Notes: generated by a model from the letters alone, not told the origin. A stretch of DNA of 64,000 nt from Annulohypoxylon bovei var. microspora (GCA_022836615.1 MU405262.1:1-64000); one strand, 5' to 3'; positions 36,976 through 50,498 are shown, counted from the stretch's first letter. Translations and numbers: made by a program.

Positions 36976-39367
36976 GGATGTACGCTTGGGAGTAGCCATG
37001 TAAGCGACGTGAGGGAAGCATCGGAGGTAAGACTATATCAGCAAAAATGGTAGAAAACATAAGGCATTGGAAGAAAGGGAGGGCAAAATGGAAAAATAGG
37101 AAAATAAGAAAATAAGATATTCAAGAAACACGTTAGCAGGTATTTAAGTATATATCAACCGTGTATTTCGTGTAAGGCGGCCGTACACGGTCTTGCCCGG
37201 TACTGTTGTATTTGTTTATGTACTTCAAGACCATGCATCCTATCCCCTACCTGCCTACTTATAAACATGGCCATATATACGCACGCAACGTGATCTCCTC
37301 GACCGAAACGTCACGGCGGTTGAGATCGTGGACAGCTTCTATCAACGCTAACGATAACATCTAAACATAGTCTAGTCGGCGGTTACGCGCATACTACCTT
37401 GGAAAAAAACCCTCACGGATTATTATATACATATAACACCATACTGGTTTTGGATAAGGGGACTAACGCCGTTAAGGGGTGTTGCCGAGAATCCTCGGTT
37501 CCATGTACGCGGTTGAGAGCTCTCACGATCCTACCTAATCTGTGAGACCTGAGTCACTGTCAGAGACATACATGCGTACATTAAAGGTCATTATGTCAGG
37601 AATGCAACGCGCTTGCGAGATCCGAGACTTCGGGGGCCCAGCTCATCCCGGCCTGGACACGACGTCCGAGCTGTTGGATAAAAGAGGCGCCGGGAATATA
37701 TCACCGTGAGGTCATCGCAGCCTCTTTCAAGCCCTCGGAAGCCATCTTCTCGAAGGGCTTATTAGTAGTATCTCACGGCTTCAATCGGCGCTGATCTTAC
37801 GCGCGAGACCATTCGTTCATCCGGAAAGGGGTCCGCAGACAGAGACCATGTCGTGCAGCAGGTTTTGTTTACAATAGTACGCGAGAGGCGCAGCCTGGAG
37901 CTTAGGGGGTCGCTCAGATAGGCCTGTTGGTTAGCGGTACATTAGGTACTATTATATCTCACTTCACAACAATATTTTACTAGGTCCGTCTTATCATGCT
38001 TTTCCGAGTGGCATTAGGGGTAATAGTAGCAATATGTATGGCCAAGAAATAATGTGCAATTCACGTAGCAGGGCAGTAGGATACAGTAATGAGTCGTAAC
38101 CCTCATATCAGAGCACATATTAGAACCGTCGGACAGATAAGTTCGGCGACCCTCGATCCACGATTCCGCCAGCCTTTTTCCATGTGTCTGCGGTCTTGTA
38201 TGTAGCACGGCACCTCGCTACGTCGTGCTAGGCACATGCGATCAGTGGAGATGAGGCCAAATACTACCTCTCCTTGCTTTAGCTCGGAGATCGTTCTACC
38301 ATCTGAAGTCATGGCCACCCAGGGAGGCCATAATGGAGACTGACACGTCAAAGACTTAATGTGGCCGTAAGAGTACAAAGTGGTATAGGGGTGTACGTGT
38401 AGGGACGGGACGCGAGACGACCACACCATGTGGCCAACCCATCGATTCTGTTGAGTCGATCAGCACGTACAAAACTCATGCAACTTTGCAGAGCGCCTCT
38501 CAACTACCACGGCGCGGTTGCCATGGGGTTGGGGATAATGGCCTCTGTCGTACGATTTACTAGTCCCCTTAGCCTTGACTAGAGCTGCCGTCTGCCGTCA
38601 ACGTTCCGATTTAGACTACTTCAGATACATACCGGTGGCGTCCTCCCGAGGCCTAGCAAGTCGGGTCTAATCCAGCTCCTGCGAGCGTTTGCCACTCTTC
38701 CGGCCAACGTTGGCTCATGTTGCGTCCAAACCTGCTGAATAAGGGTGCCATTTGGCGTGTTGGACAGCATGACCGCATGCGGTGGAGAAGACAGATTAAC
38801 GAATGCATTAGAATCCCTCTAGCTGGTTCTGTCTCACATCAATCGGGCGAACTTGCTTCATGAACCTTCTTGTATTACCACTAAGGGCCTAACTGTTGAT
38901 TGCAAATTGCTGAAAAGTGCATAATACTTCTGTAGAAAAGTGTGAAAAGGGTATAGTCAAGGTCTACGGGACCCTTCTTGTACAATGGGCGAGCCAATCT
39001 TCGTTGCCGAGCTTCTCGATGCACTTTCTTGATGTGTAACTGCGGAGGCATGCTGTCCAGTAAGGATAGGGGCGCAGCCATTAGCCATTATTCGAGTTCT
39101 TTCTTGCTGGGCATGCCAATCTAGGTAGGTAGGCAGGTTCACGTGTTAAACCATCTCGGTCAAGGGGGTAATTTGTCAGACTCATACAAAGCGTATCAGT
39201 GAAGCTATTCTATATAACTCGACACGTGAGAAGCCATATTGCTGACACTCACAGTCATGGATGAAAAAAATCGAAGCATCGTAGGATTTCGAGGGAAATT
39301 CTCAGCCTTTCTCGTATTGGCCCGGCGTAGTGTCGGATAGGCCTCTTGATATGCGGCCACAAGCGGG

Positions 39368-41161
39368 TCAAAACCCTGGCTTCGATAGGAAATATGACAT
39401 GATCTCTTTCCGTTTCCCCTCAGGTATAAAATATACAGGATCGGTTGGGTTGACTCGGTCTTCTTCATCATAAATCTGGGGGTTTCCGTGGTGCGGCGAG
39501 ACGTCATATTCCGAATGCGTCATCATCCCTTCACCATCCGAGGAAAGCAGACGTGTAATGTGTTGAGCTGAGGAGAGCCCACTGAGTACGTAGCAAGTAT
39601 GGTACGCATCAGAGGATCTGTCGGTAGTTTTTAGCCTATGCTTAAATTTTATGGCTGAAATTTATGTACTTACTTGCTTGGCTTATCTCTCATACCACCC
39701 CTTTTAGAGGTATCCTGCGCACAGCAGAGAATATAACGGACGAGCCCTTCGCGACTGTACAGATTGTGAATGTCAATGTCAGAGTTTTTGGTTTTATTTA
39801 CGTCGAACATAAGACTAGACGGTCCAGCAAGGCTGGCTTCAATTAACGGCCAACAACAACCGACCCAATGGCTATAACAACCATCGACGAGTTTGTTCGT
39901 GCGGCCACCGAGCCCACCTTCCGGGGCATATTGTCGTGACGAGAGCCAAGAGATTAGTCGCGGGACGTCGAGGTATCTGCATTCAGAGTCTTAGCAGAGT
40001 CTTAGCGTGAGCAAAAGCGTTACCTAGTCTATCAAACTCCGTCGAGGATGATTATGGCGATACATACTTAGAAAATGTACGATGAGGAGCACCGAGAATT
40101 GCTAGACAGCCTAAAGCACAGAAAGCATAAGCTCCATGCGCTTCACCATCTGGTTGCGCCGAAATTCCGCCTTCGAAGCTTTGGCCTGCATGGTCATGGT
40201 CAGTATAGGTCTCAGTGAAGGTCGGTCTTCGTTGCCAGGGTCCCTTACATCGCCGTACATGGTCTCCTAAATTAGAGAATAGATTTGGTTGGTCGGGCGT
40301 CCATGCCGGAGAGTCGGACGACAAGTCAAGAGGAAGGTTAAGTAGAGTAACTAATACAGCTGCGCAATAAGCTCCCCTAGCGACATCATTAGTAACATGA
40401 TCTATGGTCTCGAGTTCGGTTAAACTAGGATCAATCTACCTTATGTCGACCTCACCGCCGACAGCCATCCGAAAGCCTCCATCCGACCGCTTCAAAGTAC
40501 AAAGCCATTTCCAAAGAGCTCTTCGGTCAATGACTTCATACGCAGCTTCTCCCCCAACCACGGATAAGGCCAATATCATGCTATAGGTACATGCTAGGTG
40601 GGATTCGTGGCCAATACCTCCCCCGAAACCCCCGTTGGTGTTTTGCATAGAACGTGCTGTTTCGACAAGGGCATCACGGTAACAAGAGACATCCTCGCCT
40701 AAGATGGATAGGCCGTTGAGAGACCAGTAGAACATCCAAGGCCTGCTTGCATCTAACGCTACATAACGACCCGGAAGCCTCTCTAGGTGCTTCCGAAGAA
40801 ACTTGATATGTCGTTCCCTGGCAAGGTGTGGTACGCCATACTGGTTATAATGCAGATTTTCAACCTCGGCAGTTAAGAAAGGCAAGCATTCGTCCACGGT
40901 CTGATTCTGCACAGTGGAAGTCTTGGTTGAGAGCGTATCTTGAATTGGGGGCGGACTTGTAAACAAATCAGGGATCTCAGGTTCCTGGTTTTTGTGAGCT
41001 GTTGAACTAGCCATGGTTGAAGTGACAATTTTATTCACCGTCTCATATTGGTTATGTTGATTTGGGTATGTAGGGTTAAGACGGAAGCTCAAGGACGCCA
41101 TCGTTTTCCCTTTGTAAGTATTTCGCCGGCGCGCTCGAGAAAGATTTGTCTTTATTGGCAT
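39368..41161 (-). CDS. ram1: Protein farnesyltransferase beta subunit
   Basis: Four exons (41161-40440, 40376-40068, 39976-39674, 39617-39368), joined by 63-, 91- and 56-nt introns, encode 527 aa from the most upstream ATG. Junctions restore EVDI-RGAYCA, RTFS-KYLDVPRLISWL and DKPSK-SSDAYHTCY. Prenyltransferase alpha-alpha barrel repeats with GGFGGG and GGLGGR turns are visible. The zinc ligands of the family are present: Asp and Cys in LVDGCYSHW and His in DAYHTCY. The enzyme attaches farnesyl to CaaX proteins such as Ras and mating pheromone in the cytosol, with the RAM2 alpha subunit. Later in-frame ATGs at 41101 and 41014 would shorten the poorly conserved N-terminus to 507 or 478 aa; homologous sequence starts near PEIPDLFTSPPP, so 41014 may be the true start. 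The protein ends EGKRKEIMSYFLSKPGF. Confidence 0.9.
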
Positions 41162-44100
41162 AGGAGGCAAAATGTGTTGCCTTTTACCTAAAATATGATG
41201 TATGATGTGTGATGTATGTTTTCGGATGATACCGAGTGAGAGGAACGGATTGGAATGTAGAGGAGCTCGGATACTTTATCGAACTACCTAGGTACTTTTA
41301 TGTATGTGTATATACCGGTATGTTACTTTCGTAACGGAGAATGGAGAATGGAGAATGGAAAATACGATAAAACGTGACTTGACTGATTCTGAATAACACA
41401 TGAACAATAGCTAAAGCGTGGGCTTTGTAATGTCTCAAAAATTTGGGCATCCGTCGTGTCACAATCGTCGAAATGTCGAAACTCTTTTAAGGCCCTCGAG
41501 TCAATCACATACTACTGCAAGGACGTCCCGCTATTGGTCAACTCTCCAAAATTAGTAGAATCGGGAAATTTTCGGCAAACCTTAGAGCCAATCCTACTTG
41601 CTCATATGCTAGGCAGCTGGACACTCAGCTACGTCACAAGGTTTTAACTCGTAGCTGCTTTAACTTTAATACAACTACCTTCTTGATAGTGTTCATCAAT
41701 TTAGAAAGGGGTATCCTTGAATTCATGATGGAAATTATCTAGAAGTCACCAAATATATAAATAGGGGGACATATCCGAACAAGTAAGCTATTCCGCATCG
41801 TTTATGTACGTGGTACCTTATATGTGTTCTCTAAGTACAGTTCTTTCTTGAATAACATGTTGTGTCTTCTGGAAGGCATCAAGTCCAATCCATGCAATTG
41901 GATATTTCCTTACATCTGGATTAAAATAAGACTTCTGCGGTTGGTTAGAAACGCGCTTGGACCCGCGCTGAACTCGTGCAGCTCGTGGAAGGGTCAAGCA
42001 GTTTTAACTCGTTTTCAATTGCTTGATTTGAATACTGCTAATCTGAGGGGTCAAAATCATTCCGATGAATTGCCAGACAAAGTACTAGGTAAGGCTGACA
42101 TGATACGGGATAAGCCCTTTTTGCTCGATCTAGATAGTAGATTATTTGTAGGGATTGAAGTGTCAATTTTAATAAATGTTCCGCTGGTTGGCGAGGGCAC
42201 AATACTGGTTGATAACAGTAAACCCAAAGTCATATCCAGATAAATGGAAGTCTCCTAAAGGAATTGTTACACTAGGTGAGAAAGAGTCACTCTCAAAATG
42301 ATCACCAACTTTAATATCTTGGTTGGCGTTAATTGCTACTGTGCTCCATTTGAAGCCCTAGGTCATGGGTATATGTAACTGCTGGTAAAGTATGTAGAAG
42401 CATTGAGAAATGTATGGGATTTAAGACAAACGAAAACGAGTACCTACCTTCTATCGCGGCAGTCAAGCTGACGTTTAACTACACATGATGCCGCGTCAAG
42501 TATTACATAGTTGTCATACAAACGGCAATGGAAGCTGCCGTCCCCGGAATTGGGACATCATCTTACCTGTGTACGTAAGCCTATGTGTTTTCTGTTTTGT
42601 TTTTTTAGTACACAGTGATAGTTGAGACAGAAATTAGCAACTCTAAAGCCATATCTATCAAGTACGAGAAAAAAATAATAATCTCGTCCTTGTAGGCTTA
42701 GCTTTGATGAGCGTTGGTCATTTGCAATAGTGTGTTTCCAATCGGATAGTCAGCCCTGATATGTTTCCCCAACCTCTTGTGGTCCCATTTCCAGCAACCT
42801 CCAACTCAATGTTTTACCTCGTGTAAGACGGGTCCGGTAACGACATAAGCCTTCCTTCATTAAAAGATGCTTGTGACGAAATTACTTGGGTACCTTGGTT
42901 GACACTGTTCACATCCCATATTTCGAAGCTAGGATGACGAGGCGATTGATGGTACGGATCCGTACAGATGGTTGATTACCTACTAAAATCTTGGCACTCC
43001 GCGAAGGAGTCCAAGTTTCCAAAGCCGCGATTGGTAGGGCGCACGATAAGATAAAATCGGTCGGTATTCATATGCAGATGAAAATAAGCTTGAAGAGAAT
43101 CAAACTCAAGAATATGCAGTCAAAAGGAGGTTAGGTTTGATGTCTTGTCAGGAGTAGCCGTTATGCCCCATTATGCCCTTGTAAGTACAGTGCAGTTAGT
43201 GGGTAGCAAACGTAACCGGAATAAATCAGCCACGATTCTACCGAATGTAACCAGGAAGCGTAATGGTATGTTTTGCAAGGTCGTAAATAGCGCGACCTAT
43301 CGGGGCCGTAGTATCGCGGACGTGAGGGGATCCTTCGCCGCTCGCGCGCATGCAATAGTAAGAACCTACCTCCCTAACAGGTGTCGAACATAATTGTTGA
43401 AATCGTCGAATGGAATAGCCTCACAACTATGGAATCGACCTGTGCACCGTGCCCATGCGATCGGACGGTCGATGGGTCTGGGTTAGCCTCAACCGTAGCC
43501 TCGTGGACTAAGGCATTGAGGCTCTTCCGTTTCAAGCATTCGATCGAAGGTTCAGGGTCTTTTGAGGAGAACATGACACCATCTGTCATGATCAATCGAG
43601 TAGGGACGGGACCAGAGGCGATTTTTATTTGGATAGTAGGTTGGTTGGACGAGGGTTGGATTGGACAACCTGGAAATGTAGTGTGTGAAGATCCAGCATA
43701 TTCGAGTGGCTCATGTGCGAAGGGTATCACCATATCGTATATTCCGGTGCAGCTGACGGCAGGGTAGTATGCACAGTAAAGGAGCTAGGGTGGACACTGG
43801 CGAGGAACTTAAGGAACTTGGTGTAAATCTGCTGTAAATCTGCCGTTGACGGAGGCGATGTTCGCCCTTGCGCTCTCGGATTGTGGAGTTTGATTGCTCT
43901 GTGCGTATAACTTGTTCCAGATCCGAGATCGTGTCTTTTTCTCTTGGTTTTGCTGGTCGTTTTAGGGCAGAAGCTGGCAATACCGCGATAGGTCCATGAT
44001 AGACGCTATTGAAGTGGCCGGCTTTCCACTTCAGTCCACCTTAGTCCACCTTGTTCCTTGTCCTTGGCTGCTCAACACGTTATACCTAGCATGTTTTGTA

Positions 44101-45464
44101 CCTTGCTCATTCTCTGTCTCTTTCTTTCTTTCTCGGTCTTCCGAGGTTCCAGCCTCAATTCCCGAAATACACATACCTACATATACCTACATATGTAGGC
44201 TTGTAGGTGTGTGTATGTTTGCGACATACGGCGTTGCACTAGACGTCACGTAGAAGCTTGTAAGCATTGAAACAGAAATTGACTTAGCTCCTACACATAT
44301 CTGCAGCGAGCCGTGAATGGTCGTCGCCATGTCATCATTCACTGCCTCAACTCTCAACATGAGATTGATGAATCCATGTGGAGTTGCAGTTGGATCAGAC
44401 TGGATCAGACATTAGGGGACTTAGGAACCTGGAAAGACTAAGACTGATAAGGGCGATACCCCGCCATTGATGCGCGGATGGTACAGTACACGTTGTACGT
44501 CTGTGGGTACTCCGGGTACGGTAGGTACGCTACCTGTACGCTAAACCCGGTAGCTAGAGGTAGCTAAGCAGTTTGGTGAAGTTCGTAAAGCACTGGGAGA
44601 GATAATAAGCCAATGGTCAAACGATTTGAGATTGTTTGCTAGAATCTTAAACGAACTAAAGCCCCAAAGTTAAGACCTACATATCAATCTTTGAATGGTA
44701 TTTTAGAGTAGGAAGCGCTGCCTGTATTGTACATCTGTAGGTTTAGGAAGGATATAGTACGTAGCCGCTGAAGTAGCCGCTGAAGAGTACATCAATTGAT
44801 GTCCACTGCGTTACAATTTGTATGGGTTGTACCGGTAGGTTATGTACCTATGGAGGTACCTAGGTATTGGATGTCCTGTATGGGAAAGTCCAATCCGATC
44901 CATCGAAAACTTCGCCCCCCTCTCCTTCTACCCTTCTACCCTTCCAACTTGCCCCGCCATTTATTCAATTCTTCATGTAAGTACCCACCACAGTGCGAAA
45001 GTTCCCAAAACAACTTGGTGCCCTTAATGGGCGGCTGGTAATTGGCCTCGTGGTTCATGACCCATGTCCTATCTTGTATCGCCGTCCCATGATTCTTGCA
45101 TGACTGCCACATCATGATTGGCTGCACAGCTGCATGTTGCAGGTGGAGCTGGGACGCCAGCGTTATTCCTCTCACCGCCAGTTTCCCGTGTGTCCTCGCA
45201 CAATCTCATGCCTCCTCTCCTTAGCCTTCAAGGGCTTCTCCCCGTCGACATCCTCGATCTCACTCGACCATCCACCGCAAAATCTTACCTCCTCCACATC
45301 TAGGATTCCCGTCCACCCCCCTTACCATCCCCAGAAGCTGCCCATCAGCGCCGCGAGGGAATTCTACGAAAGAGCGGTGTCGATTCTGCTTGTCAATAAT
45401 ACTAGCGGAACTCGTCCAAAATCCCCCAGTTGAATTTCCTCCCTTTTACTGACTTCTGACGACA
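41162..45464. other. Intergenic 4.3 kb between RAM1 and the Zn2Cys6 factor
   Basis: Divergent promoters lie at the two ends. 41.64-42.70 kb is AT-rich, with short frames on both strands interrupted by stops. A 119-codon minus-strand frame at 43374-43733 is unrecognised. Short tandem duplications occur at 41336, 44391 and 44761, and a TACCTACATATGTAGG patch near 44171-44195. The last 500 bases are C/T-rich leader-like sequence. Confidence 0.4.
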
Positions 45465-47988
45465 ATGACCCTCGATTTCAATGCCGCCGGGGGGGATGCC
45501 TTGTTGGACTTGACCACATTCGACCAGCGGGAGCGTTATCCGTACACCACTACAGCACCCAGCACCAATCCCATTATATCGGCTACAGCAATGACTCCTA
45601 CTCGTTCCTCGGCTGCCTGGTCGGTGCCTCTTGATATGGCTGCTCCCCAGAACCCGAACTCGAGCAATGTAGCGTCTCCCGTCGAGTCTCAGGCACATTC
45701 GCAATCGCCTTCGCAGCAGAGCGCGAGTCCTTTACAACACTCGCCGTACCAAGGAGCTCCTCCGCATTCGCATTCTCCACAGCTTTTGACGGACTGGACG
45801 CTACTTCAGCACCAGCAGCAACATCCGCCCGTTCAGGATATTAGCCATTATATGCAGGATAACCAAGCTTTGATACCCTTCAACTCGTATGTGAATTACC
45901 AGTCAAATGCCATTAGCTATTTACCTTCGACTACGCAAGCAACGCTCGATGCCGCACTTCCGATAGAGCAACAGGGTTTTAGTAACGTTTCGCCCATCGA
46001 GGATACTCGTACTATGCAGCAGCAGTGGGATGGCATGGGAATGGGAAACTGGCAAGATTTTGGTGCCTCGTTGCAATTTCCATCTGACGGGCTTCCTCGA
46101 TTTGGAAGCATGGGGAGCCAGTCTCCGACGGGGACTTATCTAGAAGTATTGTCACTTCCGGGATCTAGTGATAACGGCTGGACTCAAGTCGACATGTACC
46201 AGAATTACGACTCGTACCAGCAGGCTCAGGCCCAAGCGCAGGCTCAGAACACGGCCATTTTCAATCCCGGCCAGACATTACATCTGAGGACGAATTCGGA
46301 TGCTTCTCACTCGGACGGAAGCGGTCAGCGCACTGACTTCAGCAGCAGCAGTTTTGAGGATATTTCCTTCAACTACTCTCCGTTTTCCCCGGAGTCCGAT
46401 ACCTATTCGGACCCCGCAAATCATCGGAACTGTTTCCACGGAGAGAGCCACCATACGCATGAAATCATCAGCCCCGCTGCTGTGGTTGAGCCGGTGCCTA
46501 TCAAATCGTCTACGTCGAATCGCCCTAGCCCTGCCAGCGGCTCTGGTGTAGCATCGCCGCCTCACAACTCTGCTCGTCGAAACTCGGGCCCCAAGAAGAA
46601 CCCCAATGCTGTCCAAAAATCTACCAAATCAGTTATTAGGCGGACATCCAATGGAAAGAAGGACGGTACCGTCGAGAAGAAGGTCGGTCGACGGAAGGGC
46701 CCTCTTCTTCCCGAACAGCGGAAGCAGGCTAGTGAGATCCGAAAGCTCCGAGCTTGTCTTCGGTGCAAGTTCCTCAAGAAGACTTGTGATAAGGGTGAGC
46801 CTTGCGGTGGCTGCCAGCCGTCGCATGCTCGACTGTGGCAAGTTCCTTGCACCCGTATTGACATCAAGGACATCGGCTACTTCATGAAGGACTGGAAAGC
46901 GGATTATGAACGACATCTCAGCCGCGGTGTTTCCGTGTACAACGTGAAAGGCTTTGCCCCGAAGGAGACTCTAATGTGGATCACCCATGGTTATGGCTTC
47001 TGTCTGCCCGTCATGGTTCGCGAGGTTCTTGTCGCCGATGAGAGCTGTTTCCAGGTTGACTGGGTTGAGTCGTACCAGATTGAGCAAGAGCCGATTGAGT
47101 TTGAACTCAAGACCGAGAGACTTGACGTTGGCGAAGGTGGTATCAACTCAGATGCTCTTGCTGAGTATCTAGATAAGCATATCGAGAGTGGCTTCGAGAA
47201 TTTCATCGATGACCATTTCGAAGGTACACCTTTCATCACGGAAATTCTCAAGACCGCCTACCGCTTCTACACCAAGGAGAAGCTGCCAGTTCTTCGTAAG
47301 GCTTTGAAGCTCGTGCTGGCCTACAATCTAACCATGCACATCACACTAGTTGAGCAGCAGGGGTCGGAGCACACAATGGAAGGTCAAATTGACGATGAGG
47401 ACTCCAAATACTTCGGCAAATATGTAGCTCCTGTCATGATCAACTTCCAGATTAAGTGTGCCATGGCGGATATGTGGCGCGAGCTACAGAAGGATATCCT
47501 AGAGGAGTTGTCTGCTCTCTACTCCAGCGTGTACAGCGGCGATCGCCTAAAGAACTGGCCTACCATCTTCATGCTCGCTTCTATACTCTTGGCTGTCTGG
47601 GAGGAGATGCAATTTGATTGCCATTACCGAGTACCTGACCCAGTAGCGGTCGAGAAATTCTGCTCGGATATGGAGAGCACTCCAGTCGGTGTCATTACTG
47701 GCCTGTTCCACGCCATCTCACAGAAGCTGCCCGCTTTGATTGACTGGGACACCGAGCGACATGGCCACCTTTTGAACAACAATGTTGCTGTATGCGAGGC
47801 TATGACCGAAGTGCGACAGCATGTCCTCAAGCATGGTAAGATGATTGCATCGTATAAATCCGGCGATATTTGCTAATTCAACAACAGAGACTTACCTGAG
47901 GTCGAGAAACCAGTCGAAATTCGACCGATATGATTTTGATTCATTATCGAACAAATTCTTGTCGAAGTTGGTCATCAAGGCCAACTAG
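45465..47988 (+). CDS. Zn2Cys6 transcription factor with central zinc cluster
   Basis: Two exons (45465-47835 and 47888-47988) with a 52-nt intron (GTAAGA...AACAG) give 823 aa. The small last exon adds a conserved-looking tail (ETYLRSRNQSKFDRYDFD...KLVIKAN). Residues 1-400 are low-complexity, rich in Ser, Gln, Pro and Asn, and look like an activation region. A basic stretch KKVGRRKG precedes the zinc cluster at about 431-462, spaced C-x2-C-x6-C-x5-C-x2-C-x11-C. The last interval is longer than usual. About 360 residues of mixed alpha/beta sequence follow, which I do not recognise as the classical fungal_trans middle homology region. The cluster in the middle of the protein and the long conserved C-terminal part mark a distinct subfamily. 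Target genes cannot be guessed. Confidence 0.85.
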
Positions 47989-50498
47989 ACATCTCATTTA
48001 CGTCCCGATCTGGATATGGGATGACGATACTCACAATTTAGAAATGCCTACGCCATGAGCAGTGGCAAGATGATTTTCTTGGAATATGAATTTTTATTTT
48101 TTATTTTTTCCTTTGTTCAGATTGACGGAAACATTTAGCGATGGCGTTGTTTGTGGAAGTGATCTTTATCATGACCTAACATTTACCATTTGTCACAACT
48201 TATGGACCGACACATACCTTCATCTTCTTTTCTCTCACTTTCCGGCTGGTCACCGCCACTCGACGCATGCGATGTTTTACGCCATGTTGCTCCGACTTTA
48301 CGACCTTTTTAACGGCTTATTCGACGACTGTATGACTTGGAATTATGTTGATCGTTGTCACGCGCAAGCACCCAAAAGCGGTTCAATGGATCATGTTTTT
48401 TACGATGTGGGAAGAAGCTATGGATTTCACGCGAACACATATGCGGTTACGTACAAGAGCATAGAATACATGAATTGGTATCAGGCATCCGAAAGACCCT
48501 AAACGGTCTGGAGCCTCTTGATGAATCACTAGATGGATGGATATAAGGGGAATCCATCGCTCTCAGCGAGGATCATGATCGCGCTCTCGTTTGTATCACT
48601 GTAGGACAGAAAAAGATACAGGCTAAAAGATAATAAACATGTTTCATTTGATGATTGTACTCGGCGACGAAATGCCTTCCACTTTGTGGTATGGTAGATG
48701 ACCTGCAATCCTACATGTTTCTCATTTGCTTGATCACAGGCGTTGCACGGCAAGCCTCTCATGCAAGCGCCGCAGAATATTACCTTAAATTTGCAGATGA
48801 TGTCTCCGTAAGCGCTAGTTATAAGAGATTGGATACAACGTCATGTCAGTAAGAGTCGGGCGAGGCCGCTATCGCTCCCATCTCACGCTCCCCATCTCGT
48901 CTCTTGATGAAGGGCGAATCACTTGATTTGTCTCACCCTCGTACGCACGGGTATGCAGCTATCCTCACACTGTAGCAGTCCCATACGAGATTGGAGGTTA
49001 GATTCGTTGGTCGGGTTGAGGCTTGCACTTCAGCTAGACAGTTTACCGAATAGAATCCGGGGGTGGTCAGTGTGATACCGAAGTTCATATCCATACCGAG
49101 GTACTCAAGTATTGCCTGACTTAGTTGTCACATTTTACAATGCGCTAAAAGTGTGGCTCCCTGATGCAACTTGTTGAACTATTCAGTATGAATTAATGAA
49201 TTAATAATGCGACCTTGATGGTTAGATTGAATTAGGTAGATGACGTTGTTTTATTGAGGCTGGCTGATACTGACGGATTTCAATGACCCCACACTCTTTT
49301 CGGAACAGCCGGTCTAGTCTTGCGGAGAGCAGGAACTGGTGGCGTCGTCGTGGAATACACAGCTACATTAATGAGAGTTCTCGGTGTTGCTGAAGCAATG
49401 CTGCTGCATGCGGGAACCGGCTCAGACGGTAGAAACAGGGCAATCAGGAACAGGAAGCGATAGAAATGGCACGATGTCCTAATTCAGCGATCGGCGCAGA
49501 GTCTAGAGCTGGAAAATGTTCGGCTCGCTCCGGAGATGTTGATCTCGGAAAGGGGTAAGAAACGTGTGCGTGCGACCCGGTACAGATCACATCAATGGTC
49601 GAGACAACCAATAAAATAGGTAGTATGTATGTTAAGTACGTAGGACAGTCATAGTAACATGGCTTCTCTACATCTGTAGTGTGTATACACAGTCAAACAT
49701 GTATCGTTGATGTTGTCAATTAATGTGTCTGCCACTATCTTAAGTTTCCCCGTTTCCGCCGTTACCTTGTGACCCTTATCTGGACCATTGCACCACATGA
49801 CGTATGCAAGTTGATAGGATGATAACGGTTGCACTGTATCAACTTAGGATGAGACCTCCTTCCATCTATCTGGTCGTCAAAACACCAGGTTCAAATGTTT
49901 GTTTGAAATGTCAACTCTATCAATACTAATACACACTTTCCTTAAATCTAGGTTCCTGCATCTGAAGAGTTCTCAACTCATGTCGTAGGCAATGCAGCTG
50001 CCGCGACTGCCGATTCGTGGCTGGGTGAACAAAGCTGCGCAGTAAGGAAGTCTCCACAACGTAGGATTATCAAGCAGGTTTGCCTCTTTCGTAAGTAGAA
50101 TGTACCTACCTGCCCCTTCCTGAGACTTCGCATAAGGTCCGGCCACTTCTAGGCGGTTTCCCCCGCTATCAGTGGTGGCTACCGATGATTCACCTCTTGA
50201 TCTAGCTAGGTTTGTGAGATGTAATTGGCCCAGGCTATATCCCCCCCACCTCCTTCCCTTTCTCAGGCTTTCCATTCAGAGTCACTGCGCCTCAGGTGTC
50301 CGTGTGCGTTTGCCGCTTTCCCAAACCTATTTGAAGCAACTTTGCCAACTTTCGGTCACATTTTCTTTTTCTTCCCTCATACAACCAACTTACTGCCATT
50401 CCACCGTGTCCCTCAACAACTTCATTTCATCTACTTGATACCAATCTCTAGATAACCTCAACGCCTCTTCACTCTAGTACTCATCGACGACCGACAAG
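47989..50498. other. Intergenic 2.5 kb: factor 3' region and polyubiquitin promoter
   Basis: A 138-codon frame at 48086-48502 lies in the likely 3' untranslated part of the transcription factor gene and is unrecognised. The 250 bases before polyubiquitin are pyrimidine-rich (for example CCCCCCCACCTCC and CTTTCTCAGGCTTTCC), as in strongly expressed fungal genes. Confidence 0.45.

Larger units (their letters stand above)
33536..39367. other. Gene-poor 5.8 kb with microsatellites
   Basis: It contains AAT-, GA- and CAG-type microsatellites (33.98-34.31 kb), long pyrimidine or purine runs near 35.1 and 36.0 kb, and TAGGTAGGTA patches at 35.82 and 36.85 kb. Upstream exons or a long leader of the dsRBD-like gene may lie here. 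No open frame longer than the shadows is convincing. Confidence 0.45.

Noticed and set aside
38103..38429. 108-codon minus-strand frame in the gene-poor region
   Set aside because: No motif and no splice partners; length is within chance for this base composition.
41824..42243. 139-codon plus-strand frame downstream of the RAM1 promoter
   Set aside because: It begins with GTG, the sequence is AT-rich, the product is unrecognised and the opposite strand shows equally weak frames broken by stops. A decayed gene is possible but not supportable.
43374..43767. Overlapping 119- and 128-codon frames on opposite strands
   Set aside because: Neither has a known motif, splice context or codon bias favouring it; left as unexplained.
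48086..48502. 138-codon frame after the transcription factor
   Set aside because: It lies where the 3' untranslated region is expected, has unusual composition (Tyr, His, Phe, Met) and no recognisable domain.
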